Shown one piece after another: positions 46,040 to 57,769 of a DNA stretch of 64,000 bases. Below the pieces are notes generated by a model that made no database searches, was not told the origin of the DNA, and saw nothing but the letters and a program-made list of their open reading frames with translations. The DNA is from Eulemur rufifrons. Taxonomy: Eukaryota; Chordata; Mammalia; Primates; Lemuridae. The DNA lies in the NCBI RefSeq assembly GCF_041146395.1, contig NC_090990.1, positions 43,410,001 through 43,474,000 on the forward strand. Reading direction: 5' to 3'. Both the position numbers and the translations under genes were made by a program. The first letter of the stretch is position 1. Each line of letters begins with the position of its first letter.

Positions 46040-46700
46040 ACAAAAGACCCAGGACTGAGATGACCCACACCTAAGACAGTCATAATAAGAGCATCATCCC
46101 CAGTGAACTAAACCCCTAATTGACCAGGCATCCAAATAAAAGGCTAACGGGGCAGCTTTTCTCTTATCCGGCAGACTCAGTGACCACAGTCTGATTAGAA
46201 GCTGGCCTTTTTGGTGTTTAGAGCCAGGCCACTTATAATGGACAGAGCCCACAGGGCCCCATCTGAGACAGAGACCTCCACTTTGGAGGCCACAACATCA
46301 GGTCAGGCCTTGGGCCAGAATGAGGGCAAGCTGCCACAGGAGGCACACTGAGACAAGGCCCCAGCCCCCTGGCAGCAACATTCAATTAGAGTTAATTAAT
46401 CACCTGTTGGGCAGGGGCTGGAAAGGCCAGAGCAAGGCTGCAGGGAGGACTGTGCCCCTCCGAGCCCCTGCCCTGCAGCCCTCCCAGCCCCAGGTAACTG
46501 GCCCTGCTCTGACTAATGGGCCGAGGCCAAGGAGGGAGGGCCCAACCGCAGAGAAATATTTTCTCCCTTCTAATAAACTTTTCAAAAATGCTCCTGAGAT
46601 CCACGGCTGGATTCTCCCATGAACACAGCCCCAGGTGCTGAGGGACAGAGGCTCAACAGTAACAGCTCATTTAGCAGGGAACAAATGGTCTCCTTTCAAG
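46040..46700. other. Repeat-free segment, candidate enhancer-like DNA
   Basis: About 650 bp without any repeat I recognise. It has homeodomain/HNF1-like 'agagttaattaatcacctg' (46389-46407) next to an E-box (cacctg), plus 'tctgattagaagctggcctt' and 'aggccacttataatggacag'. Frames overlapping it on both strands show no domain. A regulatory role is inferred only. Confidence 0.35.
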
Positions 46701-46929
46701 CCAACAAATAAAACATTATGCACTCAGACAGGCATTGGAACCCAAGATGGGTGTTGATCGGAAAGACACATTGGGGACAGAGAGCCCACTTGCTTGAGAT
46801 ATTCTGTGACTGCTTTGGGGAAAAAAAACAAGAACAAAAACAAAAACTGAAAGGCAGCGTCTCCTTCAAACAACCCAGAAAGCAAAATGCAAAAGTGCTT
46901 GTTAGAATAACATATCGAAATCGAGATGA

Positions 46930-47180
46930 TTATTAACAGTAATAAGAGCTTATGTGTGTATATACAGTCCCTTGTTATTCCTAATTCACTTTCCCATGTA
47001 TCGTCTCCTTGAAGATTCACAACAAATTTATACAGCAGGAAAGCCAAGAGGCAGTATCCTCGTTTATAGAGAAGGGCCCTGGGAGGCTGGGAGCTCAAGC
47101 CCAACACCACAAGCCAAATGTCCATGCCACAGTTCAAACCAAGCCTCTAATTCCAAACCCACCACACTTTCCACAGCAGT
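46930..47180 (-). repeat. MIR SINE
   Basis: 'ttatacagcaggaaagccaa' and 'catgccacagttcaaaccaa' follow antisense MIR. Confidence 0.6.
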
Positions 47181-47529
47181 GTAGCAATTCCAAACTTTAT
47201 GTGCCTTTTCTACTTGTTTGAATTATGATGTTTTGAAACTGGAAAGGTCCTTAATAATTGCTAGAAACTAAAACCCAGAGAATTTAAACAACATGCTCAA
47301 GATCATACATCAAATTAGGACTAGGTCCTTGGTCCTCTTCTCTCTCATCCCCTATAGTTCAATTTAGGCCCCAATAACAAGGAATATTTCCACAGACACT
47401 AGCAATAAAATATGTTTATGTTGTTCTCTTAAAAACAGTAGATGCCAGCTACTCACTTTTTTTTTTTTTAACACAAGCCTTTACTTCTAATAAAGCAATA
47501 ATGTTAATGTAGGGGGAGAAACAAGCACA

Positions 47530-47595
47530 GAGGACAGAATCAGTAGAGTTCCCTGTACACAGTAGGGGTTCGATAAATGTTTGCTGAATTGAATG
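47530..47595 (+). repeat. L2 LINE 3' end
   Basis: 'gttccctgtacacagtaggg' and 'tgtttgctgaattgaatg' are the sense L2 end. Confidence 0.65.
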
Positions 47596-47599
47596 TAGT

Positions 47600-48185
47600 G
47601 AAGTAAGTATGGGCCCACAGGGAAAAGAGAGAAAGAGAAGGTATTTTGCACATACACAGATGAAAATGCATCTACCCTATGTAAGACACTATGCTGGGAG
47701 TTTGCAACAAAGAAGCCATTTGCCATATTCCAAGCTGGTTTTCGACATCAGCTTGAAGCTCCTACTGTGTTAACATTGCACACGCACAGAGAGAACACAG
47801 CGGGATGTGTGCTTCCAGGCAATCCCTTGGAAAATGTTTGACCTTCACTGAAGTTTTGACACTGTTTTCAGTGTCACCTCAGTGTCATTTTTTTTTAAGT
47901 GAAAAATTCTAAAGTAAAGAAAGAAGTACGTAAAGGAGACAGAATTGTTAGTAAAACCCTGGTGACAGTGCAGTTGCTGAAACCTGATGCTAAGAGGCAT
48001 TCTCGCACACTGCCACGGAACTGCTCTGGAAGGATTTTGCCTGACGGTGACTTCTGTCACTTTCTGTCTATTTTCACTCCTCTTCTCAAGCCGCTGGTGG
48101 CTTCAAAGTAATTTGGGGTGGGTTCTACAGGAGATAGGAAATGACACAGGTTACCACGTTATACATTCATTAGTCTAGAAAGTAT
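47600..48185. other. Unrecognised DNA
   Basis: No repeat or exon recognised. Confidence 0.4.
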
Positions 48186-48189
48186 TCTA

Positions 48190-48420
48190 GTGATCATTAC
48201 CACTTATTGAGCATCTACAGAAATAATGATAATCTTACCATAATCAAAATAATAGTCCACGTTTGCTGAATGTTTACCGTGTTCTGGGGTAAGCACATCA
48301 CATGCATTATTTGATTTAGCCTTCATACAACAACCCTATGATGTTTAACTTGTCTGAAGCTACACAGCTACGTGGTGGCAAAGTCAGATTCTCACTTCAA
48401 AGCCTGTCCTTCACCAGTAC
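48190..48420 (-). repeat. MIR SINE copies
   Basis: 'ccacttattgagcatctaca' and then 'acgtttgctgaatgtttacc' give two MIR starts. 'cttcatacaacaaccctatg' follows. Probably two overlapping antisense MIRs. Confidence 0.65.
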
Positions 48421-48424
48421 TCTA

Positions 48425-49000
48425 CCATTCATTCTTTTATTCATTTGCACAACCACGAAGAACCAGGCATTGTGCTAGCTACCAGGATACAAAGATAAAA
48501 AACAGCTCTCAGGAAGCTCTCAGTAACATTAGCAGTCAGATAGACCAAGGGTCACAATATTACGTGCTAAGTGTAGAGAAAGAAGTGATTGCTGTGTGCT
48601 TTGGACACATGTAGGCGAGTCACCTAACCCAGTCTAGGAGGGAACAAAGGCGGCTTCCCAGAGGAAATGATGCTTCGGTCTCTTGAAGGGAAGGTAGGAG
48701 TTTGTAAAATGACAAAGGGCAAGAGGGCATCTCACGCATGGTCGGTGGGGAGGGGATGGCAGGTACAGAGACACGGAGCACGGGAGAGCACAGGCACGTG
48801 CAAGGCTCCGCCAAGTCATTCAGAATAGATGGAGCCTGGAGGACAGAGCCAGGTTGTGAGCACAACGAATACTGGAGAGGGATGGGACTGAGAAAATAGG
48901 GTACAGGCCGGGGAGGGGCTTTTCCGCCATGTTACGGAGTTTGGGATTTATCCTGAATGCCACTGTGGCCCCTGAGGGCTTGTGAGCAAGTGTGTGATAT
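48425..49000 (-). repeat. L2 LINE
   Basis: 'ttcattcttttattcatttg', 'ccaggcattgtgctagctac', 'acggagtttgggatttatcc' follow antisense L2 over nearly 600 bp. Confidence 0.8.
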
Positions 49001-49004
49001 TCAC

Positions 49005-50640
49005 GGGGAACAATTACCGCCTACTTCCACTCTACTTCCCAGACGGGGAAAGCAGCACAGTGGCACTTCCAGCCTCTCTCCTCAAAGGAAAGGGATTGAT
49101 TTATCTTTTGGGTGAAATCAGGAAAAGAGAGCAAACTTGTACAGCTATACCAGATACGCTATAGGCTCTCCCACCACCATTCTAGCCCCATTTTTGTGCT
49201 TGCTTATATTTAATACTTTCGCATGGGAACCAGAAGTGACTACAGAGTACTCTGGGGACACCAAGCAGACAAACTTACATAAGGCTTGGGAGGACATAGT
49301 AGAAGATAAAAGGCATATCCCACGTGCATAGAGACTAACTCTTCCGGGTCAGTTTGGATGAAGATCCTTCTGTCTGTCCCTAGCAACAGTATTGTCTTCA
49401 CCCCAACAATCCCATAGTATGCTTAGCCATCTGTCCTGACATCCAAGCTTGGCTCCCAGGCCCCTCCTAGAATGCTGTAGGCTACCCAACACCCTCCTGT
49501 CAGCTTAAATGATGTCATCTGCAAATAAGAACCTAATGATACCATAAAATATTTCCTTTCCTTCTTTCAATCAGAGCTTCTGACCTCAGAAGTTCCTTCT
49601 CCTTCACTGCTATCCCATGAAATGAGTCAATGAGGCCACTCATGCTTCTACCGGGGAAAGGGAGACCTGGAGCTATCCCACTCAGACCAACTGAGAAAGT
49701 TCAGGAAGCCTGGTGTAGCTGCACAACCTCAATTCCCCAATCAAGCTTTAACAGAAATAAAAGCAATTTTTCATCTTTGTCAAACTCCAGTGTTTATGTC
49801 CCATAATTTGGTTTTTAACTTGGAGGGAGAAAGGGTATGTTTAAGTATCATCCCCTAAAATCCTCCTCCATTAAAAAAAAGGTAAGATCACCTTTGTGCT
49901 TTGGAAACAGACCAGTTAGAATCAGCCATTTGGCTGAAGCAAATTCGCTCCCAGAGCCAGTCTGGAGTAAGGGAAGGGATGCTTCCATGTTAATCAGAAA
50001 GACAATGGGAGACCACAGGGTGCAAAAACTTCAGCTAGGAGATGCGATCTGTTGATTACCAGGAGACTCTTTTTGCAATAGAGGTCATAATCTCAAACCC
50101 TCAGCTCACTTGTGTTATTTGCAGAGGGCCGATTCTGCAACGCCCAGAGTTGCTCCAACACACCTGCTTCTAAAGCACGTGGTCTCTACATCTGAACCTC
50201 TTAGAGCTAAAAATGAAGGATGAACAGGAAATAAGAATAAAAAACCGAGTGGAATAATAAAGGACTAGACCTTCATGTTTAGTTCAGAACACAAACTAAA
50301 TTACAGAAAAATCAGCCTAAGAAGCCCAGATGTTTCCAGTTTCTGAGCCTTGTGTCATTAGCAAGCTCAATTCTCTTCCCTGTATTTCTCCGTCCTTAAA
50401 ACAAGGAGAGAAAGATTGCAAATAGTCATCTTTGTGGAGTAACTATTTTACACTCCACGCAACAGTAGGAGGTGGGTGTAAAAGAGGTAGGCGCTTGCTG
50501 CCTTGCGCTCAATCTTACGAAGCAAGCTGAGAGGACACCAGCTTGATAAGAGTAGGCGTGGTGGGGACTGCCAGGGTTTCCACCAGTACCCATCCTCCCC
50601 GTGTTCTAAATGTAGAACCTCAATTCTGCCACATGTCCGT
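49005..50640. other. Unrecognised DNA
   Basis: A 1.6 kb stretch with no repeat family or exon that I recognise. Confidence 0.4.
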
Positions 50641-50644
50641 GAAG

Positions 50645-51005
50645 AATAAAGATAATATTCCTCAGTCTCTCTTCTGTTAGGAGTACCCAGTTGACTGGTC
50701 CTGGCCAATGATGATGTGAAATAAAATTAGGGATGCAACTGCTGGCCATGCCCTTATAAATGGGCAAGTCCTCTCCTGACTTCTTTTCCTTCTTCCCTCC
50801 ATCTAGTTAGAATGGGGACATGATGACACACCATCATGGATCATGAAGATAGCAATGTCCTAGGGATGAAGGAACAGCAAGGTAGAAGGAACCTGGACCC
50901 TGCATGACTTCACAGCCCAGACCTTCCCTATGTACTCAGACTTGTACAAGACTGAGAAATATATTTCTACTACTGTAGGCCACTTTATTTAGGGTCTTAG
51001 TTCCA
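50645..51005 (+). mobile_element. MLT1-type solo LTR
   Basis: 'gactggtcctggccaatgat', 'cccttataaatgggcaagtc', 'aggaacctggaccctgcatg' and 'gagaaatatatttctactac' with 'gtaggccac' are the ordered blocks of a sense MLT1-like LTR. Confidence 0.6.
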
Positions 51006-51009
51006 TGTA

Positions 51010-51875
51010 GTTGGACCTATATTCTAATTAATTGAGATGGCATACCACTACTTTACTCATCCAGCAAACTCACTTTTCCAAAATATGATTGTAAACAAAG
51101 AAAGAAAGAAAAAATACCCCTTGCAGCTATATTTTCACTGGAAGCTCATGCACTTTATTCATAGAAAGGACACCCAGGCCAGGACTTGGTGGTTATTGAC
51201 TCTTATCATATCCACATCTCCAATGAGCCTGGTTCCTAATATAATAGTCCATAACCTATACAAAGATGGATAAAAAGAGGAGAACCACTTTCAAAGGCAG
51301 ATAAACTGACACTATTAATACATATTAGCATAATCTGACAGTGAAGGAGGAGACTATAAAATTATAAAAATAGATATGAGAATTTTAAAATCATAAAAAT
51401 ATGAGAATTTGAAATCCATACATCCATATGTCTGGGGCTGCTTATATACAGAGTGGTAAACAATCTTGCATCTCTAGCCCTTAAGAATATCAAATATATA
51501 ATGCAACACAATAATGGATGTTTTTGGTATTTCTGAGTCATATTCTTTTAAAATGCAAGAAAGTATGTAATTCAGTTATAAATATTTCCAGAATATTAGT
51601 CATCTTGAAACTTTACTTCTTTGAAACACCTTAGTCCATGCAATGTCCACATAAATTATTTCCTACAATTCACTGTTAAATAAAATATGTTTGGATATCA
51701 CACATGTAGTCAGGGTTACATACATTTATTTTGTACCTATACTTTGTAAGGCCTTGCCCTAGATGTGATGTCTAGAGATGAATCACAGTAACTCCTGGTT
51801 TAGTTTGGATACAGACAAATAAAGAGACCATTATAACACTAGATCAAACTTCTAGGGAAGAAAAATCATAGGCAA
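51010..51875. other. AT-rich unrecognised DNA
   Basis: AT-rich and partly repetitive in texture ('attttaaaatcataaaaata'). It may contain more old L1 but no family is secure. Confidence 0.35.
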
Positions 51876-51879
51876 TATA

Positions 51880-52960
51880 GATAAAAGAAAAAATTAATAC
51901 CTAGAATATAAAAGGAGCCTTTACAAAATAAGAAAAAGAAAAAATGGTCAAAGTTGATTAATTATCTATCCACTGAGAAGCAAATCCAATTCTTTTCACA
52001 GTAACTGTGAAAAGATGCTCCTCCATGGCAGACATCAAGAAAGTACAAAATAAAATAGCAATGAGATAGCACGTCTTACCTATCAGGTTAGCAAAAGTAA
52101 AAGAGAATGATAAAATGTGCTGCTGGCAAGGATATGGGGAAAATGTTACTTCATACACACTAATAAAAATGTGAATTATTACATTCTCTTGGAAAGCAAT
52201 AGGGTACCATCTATTAAAACTTTAAAAAGCACATATCCTTTGACTCAGAAATATTACTTTTGGGAATCTACCCATAAAAGTTAAAGCATCAATAAAAAAT
52301 GATAAATGTATAAGGATTCTTATTTCAGCATTGTTTATAAAGATTAGTGAACAAAAGTCAATGCCCATCAGTAGGGAAATGATTGAAAAATCTGTGGCAT
52401 ATTCATTCCATTAAAAATTATACAGCCATTGAAGAGCATGACTTATATCTACCAACTGACTCAGGAAGGGCTGGGGAAGAAAGGGAATAGCTTTCTATGG
52501 TGTTTTAATCAACAAAAATCAACAGGCAAAAAATGTACGTATGATCTTATTTTTAAACTAATGACAAAAATTCCTGCATGTATACATGTATGTGTGGATA
52601 TATATATGTGTGTGAATGATTAAAGGAACTTAGAAGACACAGAAGGCATCTAGACTGTTAGATTAGTTTGTAAACAAAGTTTTAAAAAGGTACATTAAGA
52701 AATAGATATCCAGGATAAAAAATAAAGAGCATATATAAGGCAGAATGTGTAAAATTATATCCATCTACATATGCAAGCATGTAGGTATGTGTATATATAT
52801 CTAAAAAATAAATGAAAGAATGGTCACTAAATTATAGATAACATAAAGAACTTAAATTTCAAGTAGTTCTTACTAACCCCTTATATTTTTCTATACTTTT
52901 GCATTTTTTACAACTAACGTGTATCATAACTGATAAAAACAACCATTGTCAGTGATGATC
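51880..52960 (+). mobile_element. Old L1 LINE 3' region (L1M-type)
   Basis: 'gcaatgagatagcacgtctt', 'gctgctggcaaggatatggg', 'tactttt gggaatctaccca'-type text near 52252, and 'ttccattaaaaattatacag' follow the order of the L1 ORF2 3' end and 3' UTR in sense, at high divergence. Stops in all frames. The end near 52960 is approximate. Confidence 0.75.
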
Positions 52961-53039
52961 ACTATTGAATGGAATCAACTAAGAAGATTCTTAGGACATG
53001 GTACCTTACCTTGGCTTTAAGAGACTATTGGATTTGGAG

Positions 53040-53150
53040 ATTTGAAAAGGGAGCATGTTCCAGGCAGGAAGAACGGCATAGGCAAAAATATGGAGGTAGA
53101 AATAAATATGGGGGACTAACCCTGAGACAGTTCACCTTATCCAGAGCAGA
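53040..53150 (-). repeat. L2 LINE fragment
   Basis: 'gcatgttccaggcaggaaga' and 'acggcataggcaaaaatatg' are antisense L2. Confidence 0.5.
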
Positions 53151-53159
53151 AGAAAACAA

Positions 53160-54285
53160 AGTATAAGCAAATGGCTGAAGTTCCATGACCATAATAAAAC
53201 CAAATAGACAGAAAGCGGAAACGGTCACCATTATGCACATACAGAAATGTGATCTTTAGAGTTAACATTAACAAACGAAAACAGCTTGGTTTCTTCAAAT
53301 TCTACAAATTGACAAATATTGTGAGTTCTTAGGACTCTGTCCATGGTGACACCATGTGTTGCACTCGGATGTAAACTTCAGTTTCGTAACATTTTCATTT
53401 TAAACCCTCCTTCCTGTCACTTTCCAACTTGACTGTAAATATTTGCTTAGAGAAAAAATGTCACTAAAGATCTAAGCTCAAGCTTCCATAAAAGGAAAAA
53501 AATGGTCATTTTGAAACAAGAAGCTGTATTCTGCATGTTAAATGAACAAGAAGTCTCAAGACCTATGGCTCAGCACTCATTTCAGGGAAAAAATCATTTT
53601 TATTTATTAAAAGCCTATGAAAACAAATGAATTCTTTATTTAGCATTCATCTTTGTTTAATTTTGCCTCCCGCCTTTGAGATGGGAATCACATGTGCATT
53701 GCCAGATAAATTGAAAGGTTGTCAGATGGTACTGGGTCTCCGGGCCTCTGGGCCTCTGCCATATGGCCACTTTTTAAACCCCAAATGAACAACTATTAAT
53801 GATACAGGATTTTTGCACTATCACCAACAAGGAAAGACCCCAAATGTCACCAAGTAATGATCACTTCCTTGCCCAAATCAACCAGTGCCACACAGTGGCC
53901 CAACGTAGTTTATTTTAATCTGAGAAACATTCTCTTCTCTCTTTCACAAAGTGCCCTTTGCTCACTTAGTGGGGGTTAAAATCAGAAGGATTGCAACCTT
54001 ACCATTCCCATCACCATACTAGGAAACATGGCAGGTAATAATATTATTCCATTACTGGGGAATTGAAAGAACCATCAGGTAACCCTTCATAGCCTAATAG
54101 CAGAATAGAAGAAAAAACTCAGGTCCACAAAATACAAATACTATGTATTTCTAGACAATGATCCTTTCTGAGCATTGGGTTAACAATGAAAAAAAAACAC
54201 ACACAAGAAAAGTTACATCTTTTATGCTTTGCTGGATTTTAAGAGCAGCAAAGGATCAGTGAAAAAAGAGTTTGGAGAAAGAAAA
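53160..54285. other. Repeat-free segment
   Basis: About 1.1 kb in which I recognise no repeat. AT-rich, no exon signs. Candidate conserved non-coding DNA. Confidence 0.3.
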
Positions 54286-54289
54286 TGAA

Positions 54290-54720
54290 AACTGTTGTTG
54301 AGACCAGGCACACAATGTCCTGTTCTCACTAGGCATGTGACTCTAAGCACTCATTTAACTTCACTGAGCCTCAGTTTCCTTTTATGGAAATTTGGGATTG
54401 TTTGGAGAATTAATGGGATAACATATGAAAAGTGCCCATAAACTCAAAGTAGATACTCAGTGAAGATAGCTACTCTGAAAGCATCAACAATGACAATGAT
54501 GGTGATGACAGTTCAACTACTAAGTAACTCTAGGATCTTATACAGGTCCCAGAATATTACATAATTGAGTGACAAACAGCACAGAGTACCTGTGTTCAAA
54601 TCCCAGCTCTACTATTTAGCTGCACTTCATATTCCCTCTTTGTGGAAGATGAAAACAAGTTAATGCATCTAAAGTGTTTAGAGCAGCATATAGTAAACGT
54701 TTCCCTCTCTTAAATAAAGG
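54290..54720 (+). repeat. Two adjacent MIR SINEs
   Basis: 54290-54510 has 'cactgagcctcagtttcctt'. 54555-54720 has 'tgttcaaatcccagctctac'. Both are sense. Confidence 0.8.
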
Positions 54721-54789
54721 AATTGGACAAAAGGTTCTGCAAGTTCAAGTTCTATTACATCACTTGGCCAGAATTACCAATCCAGAAGC

Positions 54790-55060
54790 AGCACAGAATG
54801 GTTAAAGAATACAGTCTCTAGAGTCAGAAAGACTTGAGTTTATATCCAAGCTCTGAAATGCACTATGTGAGCTAGGAAAAGTTACTCAATGTCTCTGATC
54901 CTTGGTTTCCTTCTCTACTCATTAAAAACTCAGCAAGTACTTAACTGATATTTATTGTGCCAGGCATTGTTCTAGATGAGGACAAAGTGAGGCTCATAAC
55001 ACAGCCCAGTGTCTGACACACAGCAAGTCCTCAATAAATGGGAGCTGTAATTGCACTATG
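54790..55060 (+). repeat. MIR SINE with internal insert
   Basis: 'cagaatggttaaagaataca', 'ttggtttccttctctactca' and 'cccagtgtctgacacacagc' with 'aagtcctcaataaatggg' follow sense MIR. About 54928-54990 ('ctgatatttattgtgccagg', 'cattgttctagatgaggaca') reads as antisense repeat inserted in it. Confidence 0.75.
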
Positions 55061-55064
55061 ATAC

Positions 55065-55445
55065 CCAGAAGGCAGATGTTCCCAAGGCTAAGCTCTGGAA
55101 GTCTCCAGTACTTCCTCACTGACAAAGTATCCCAACTTCACAGTTTCTAGTCATCCCATCAGGTTTTGCAGCACACCTACAGAACCTCGAACTACATCCA
55201 CAATTGCTCACCAAAGTCTCAAGCTACAGACTCTCTGTCCATGGTTCTGACTCAAACAAGACATGAGACATGCAGATGAGCAGAGGGATCTCTTAATGAA
55301 ACTGCCCCAGAAAATGTAGACCCTGCCAGCGCTGCAGTCCCCAGACATCAGGGGCAGCAAAGCCCACCCCTCCCCAGGAAGCAACCTCCACCTGCCCCAT
55401 CAAGTCACTGTACAAAAGTGAAAGCAGATGTTGCCCTGTTCCTTT
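55065..55445. other. Unrecognised DNA
   Basis: No repeat or gene recognised. Confidence 0.4.
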
Positions 55446-55449
55446 CTGG

Positions 55450-55940
55450 GATAGATTCTCATATCTAACCCAGGGCCGAAGGACCTGGCTTCAACATTTT
55501 CCACTTCTTCCTGGCTGTAGGGATTTGGCCAAGTCACATTAATTTCTCACATGTGCGTCTGTTTCTCATCTGTAAAAGGATAATGACACCTCATTGGAAG
55601 GGTAACTTCCAATGAAGCGGGCTAAGGGCTCCGTAAACTCCTAAGCTCTGAGCAGATACTGCGCATATAAAGCTGAGTTAGATGCTTTGCCTCTGGGTAC
55701 ACACAGACCCACCTAAAGAGTAAAGTGAAAAGAGCGGAGGTATGAAAACAAAGGAGGTCTGAGTTCGAATCCAGACCCTACTGAGCATTCCCTTTCTGAC
55801 CTGGCCAATTTCTATTACCTCTTAAAGCCTAGCTTTCTTTACCTGTAAAATGAGGGTTATAACACCAATCAGACAGGGCTATTGTGAAGATTAGTGAAAC
55901 AACTTATTTAATGTAATTTAAAAAATAAACCCAACTAGTA
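55450..55940 (+). repeat. Two adjacent MIR SINEs
   Basis: 55450-55680 has 'gtctgtttctcatctgtaaa'. 55735-55940 has 'gtctgagttcgaatccagac', a well kept tRNA-like B box, and 'ctttacctgtaaaatgaggg'. Confidence 0.8.
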
Positions 55941-55944
55941 TTAG

Positions 55945-56385
55945 TGTTCTGGTTATTTAAAAATAAACCCAACTACCTGGTTATTTTTTAAAAAGAGTGT
56001 CTGTGTTCATCTATTCCATAGTTGCTGGGCATCTCCCACATGTACAACACTACATGAGACGTATTAGACACTAAGGAGTTATATATACATATATATTGCT
56101 TGGTCCCTGCATATAATCTAGTTAGGGCAATATGACATAAAGGTCAAGGAGCAATGTCAATGTTTAATAACGTTTATTAGACAGAGAGGGTATTTAGGTG
56201 GGGTGGGGGAAGGGATTGTCACTTTTTACCTTGCACACTTCTGTATCATGTGAATTTCTAAAAAGCTTGAATAATCTCTATAAACAAAAAAATTACAGTA
56301 AGATAAAATAAGAAATAAGGGAAAAGATGTCAAAGATATTAATCATCCTTTAGAAACTCTTAAAATGAATGTAGTCACTAAACGT
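55945..56385. other. Unrecognised AT-rich DNA
   Basis: A local duplication 'ataaacccaacta' occurs at about 55925 and 55962 with 'ctggttattt' after each. Nothing else recognised. Confidence 0.45.
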
Positions 56386-56700
56386 CAATCATACACCTTT
56401 GTGTGAAGGACTGTTATATCCTGGGATTGAAGAGGGGAATGAATTAGCCCCTGCTTGGAAGCCACTCGCAGCCTATTGGGAGAGACAAACACGTAGAGAC
56501 TTATAACATAGTACTCAAGAGAAGTGTGTAAAGAGTACTGAGGGAACATGAGCTTCCTGGGAGAAAGGGACCTCTGAGTGGATGTCACTTTTGAGATGCA
56601 ACCCAATGGATGAGTTCATGAGACAAAGAAATAGGAATGTATTTTCCAAATGGGGGGGGCAGGAGAGTAGCACCTGCAAAGGTATGAAAGAAATGTGTGT

Positions 56701-56965
56701 CATATACTCACCATCAAATTGGTTTCACTGATCAACACCTAAGAGCACATTTAGGAATAACATTAATCGAGTGTTGGGCAGATGGGGGGAAGGGAGAGGG
56801 GTGTATACATACACAATGAGTGCGATGCGCACCGTCTAGGGGATGGACACACTTGAAGCTCTGATTCGGGGGGGGGGAGGGGGGCAGCAAGGGCAATATA
56901 TGTAACCTAAACTTTTGTACCCCCATAATATGTTGAAATAAAAAAAAAATCTGAAAAAAAAAAAA
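56701..56965 (+). mobile_element. Young, 5'-truncated L1 3' end with intact target-site duplication
   Basis: It carries 'tacacaatgagtgcgatgcg', 'gctctgattcgggggggggg', 'atatatgtaacctaaacttt' and 'tgtacccccataatatgttg' followed by 'aaataa' and an A-rich tail. The 15-mer gaaagaaatgtgtgt lies exactly at 56686-56700 and again at 56966-56980: a perfect target-site duplication, so the insert is fairly young. Only 265 bp of the 3' end were copied and no ORF is included. This is the strepsirrhine-type L1 tail. Confidence 0.9.
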
Positions 56966-56974
56966 GAAAGAAAT

Positions 56975-57435
56975 GTGTGTGATGCGCAGGTGTGGTATAA
57001 GTATATGTGTAAACATGTGGGTGTGAGTGTAGTGTGCGTGTCCCTGTGTGTGAGGGTGTGTGGTATATGTCTAAGTGTATAGGTGTGTAGGTGTGAGTGT
57101 AGTGTATGAGGGTGTGTTTGATGCTGTGTACATGTATGTTAGGGTATGAATGTGTATAAGTGTATGGGGATGGGGATACTATGTGTGTGATGCTCTGTGC
57201 ATGTGTATGAGGGCATGCATATTAATGTATGTGTGAAAAGTGCAAGTGAAAGGTGTGTGTAGCGCATAGATGTGGTGTGAATTTTTAAGTGTGTGTGTGT
57301 CAGTGTGCATATGTATATGTGAGGGTGTATGTGAAGCTGTATGTGCGTAAGTGTATAGATGTGGGGGTATGGGGGTACTGTACGTGCGTGAGGATGTGTG
57401 TGATGCTGTGTATGTGTGTGTGTGTGGGGGGGGGG
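56975..57435. repeat. Degenerate TG-rich tract ending in a G run
   Basis: About 450 bp of irregular (TG)n and TGTGTGA-type units (gtgtaggtgtgagtgtagtg occurs in variants), ending with gtgtgtgtgtgggggggggg. It starts at the right copy of the L1 target site. Open frames rich in Cys and Val here are artefacts. Confidence 0.9.
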
Positions 57436-57769
57436 GGTGTCACGAGCACATTAGGAGGGAGAGAGAAGGCCAGGCAGTGAAAGGCCTTGAAGTCTGTGGT
57501 CAGGAATTTGAATGATAGGCCTTAGGTGACAGGGAGCACTTTATGTTTTTGATCTGGGAGTAACATGATCAAAGCCATGTTTTAGAAAGATCATGTCATA
57601 GCTGTGGAAGGGCCCATACCGAAGGCCAGGAGATGAGTTGGGAGGCTCTGAGGATGGTCTGGAATGGGAGCAAGGAGGCTGGAGAGGAGAAAATGAATTG
57701 GAATCCTTTTTCCATCACTGCTGGTTCTGGGTGGCACATAAGAGCATTTACTAGCCTTCATTTTTCTTC

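Larger units (their letters stand above)
56390..57690 (-). repeat. L2 LINE, split by L1 tail and TG tract
   Basis: The left part, 56390-56700, includes 'ctcgcagcctattgggagag' and 'gtagcacctgcaaaggtatg'. The right part, 57450-57690, includes 'ggtgacagggagcactttat' and 'ggagtaacatgatcaaagcc'. Together they read as one antisense L2. Confidence 0.75.

Noticed and set aside
57289..57480. Cys/Val-rich 63-codon frame
   Set aside because: Translation of TG microsatellite sequence.
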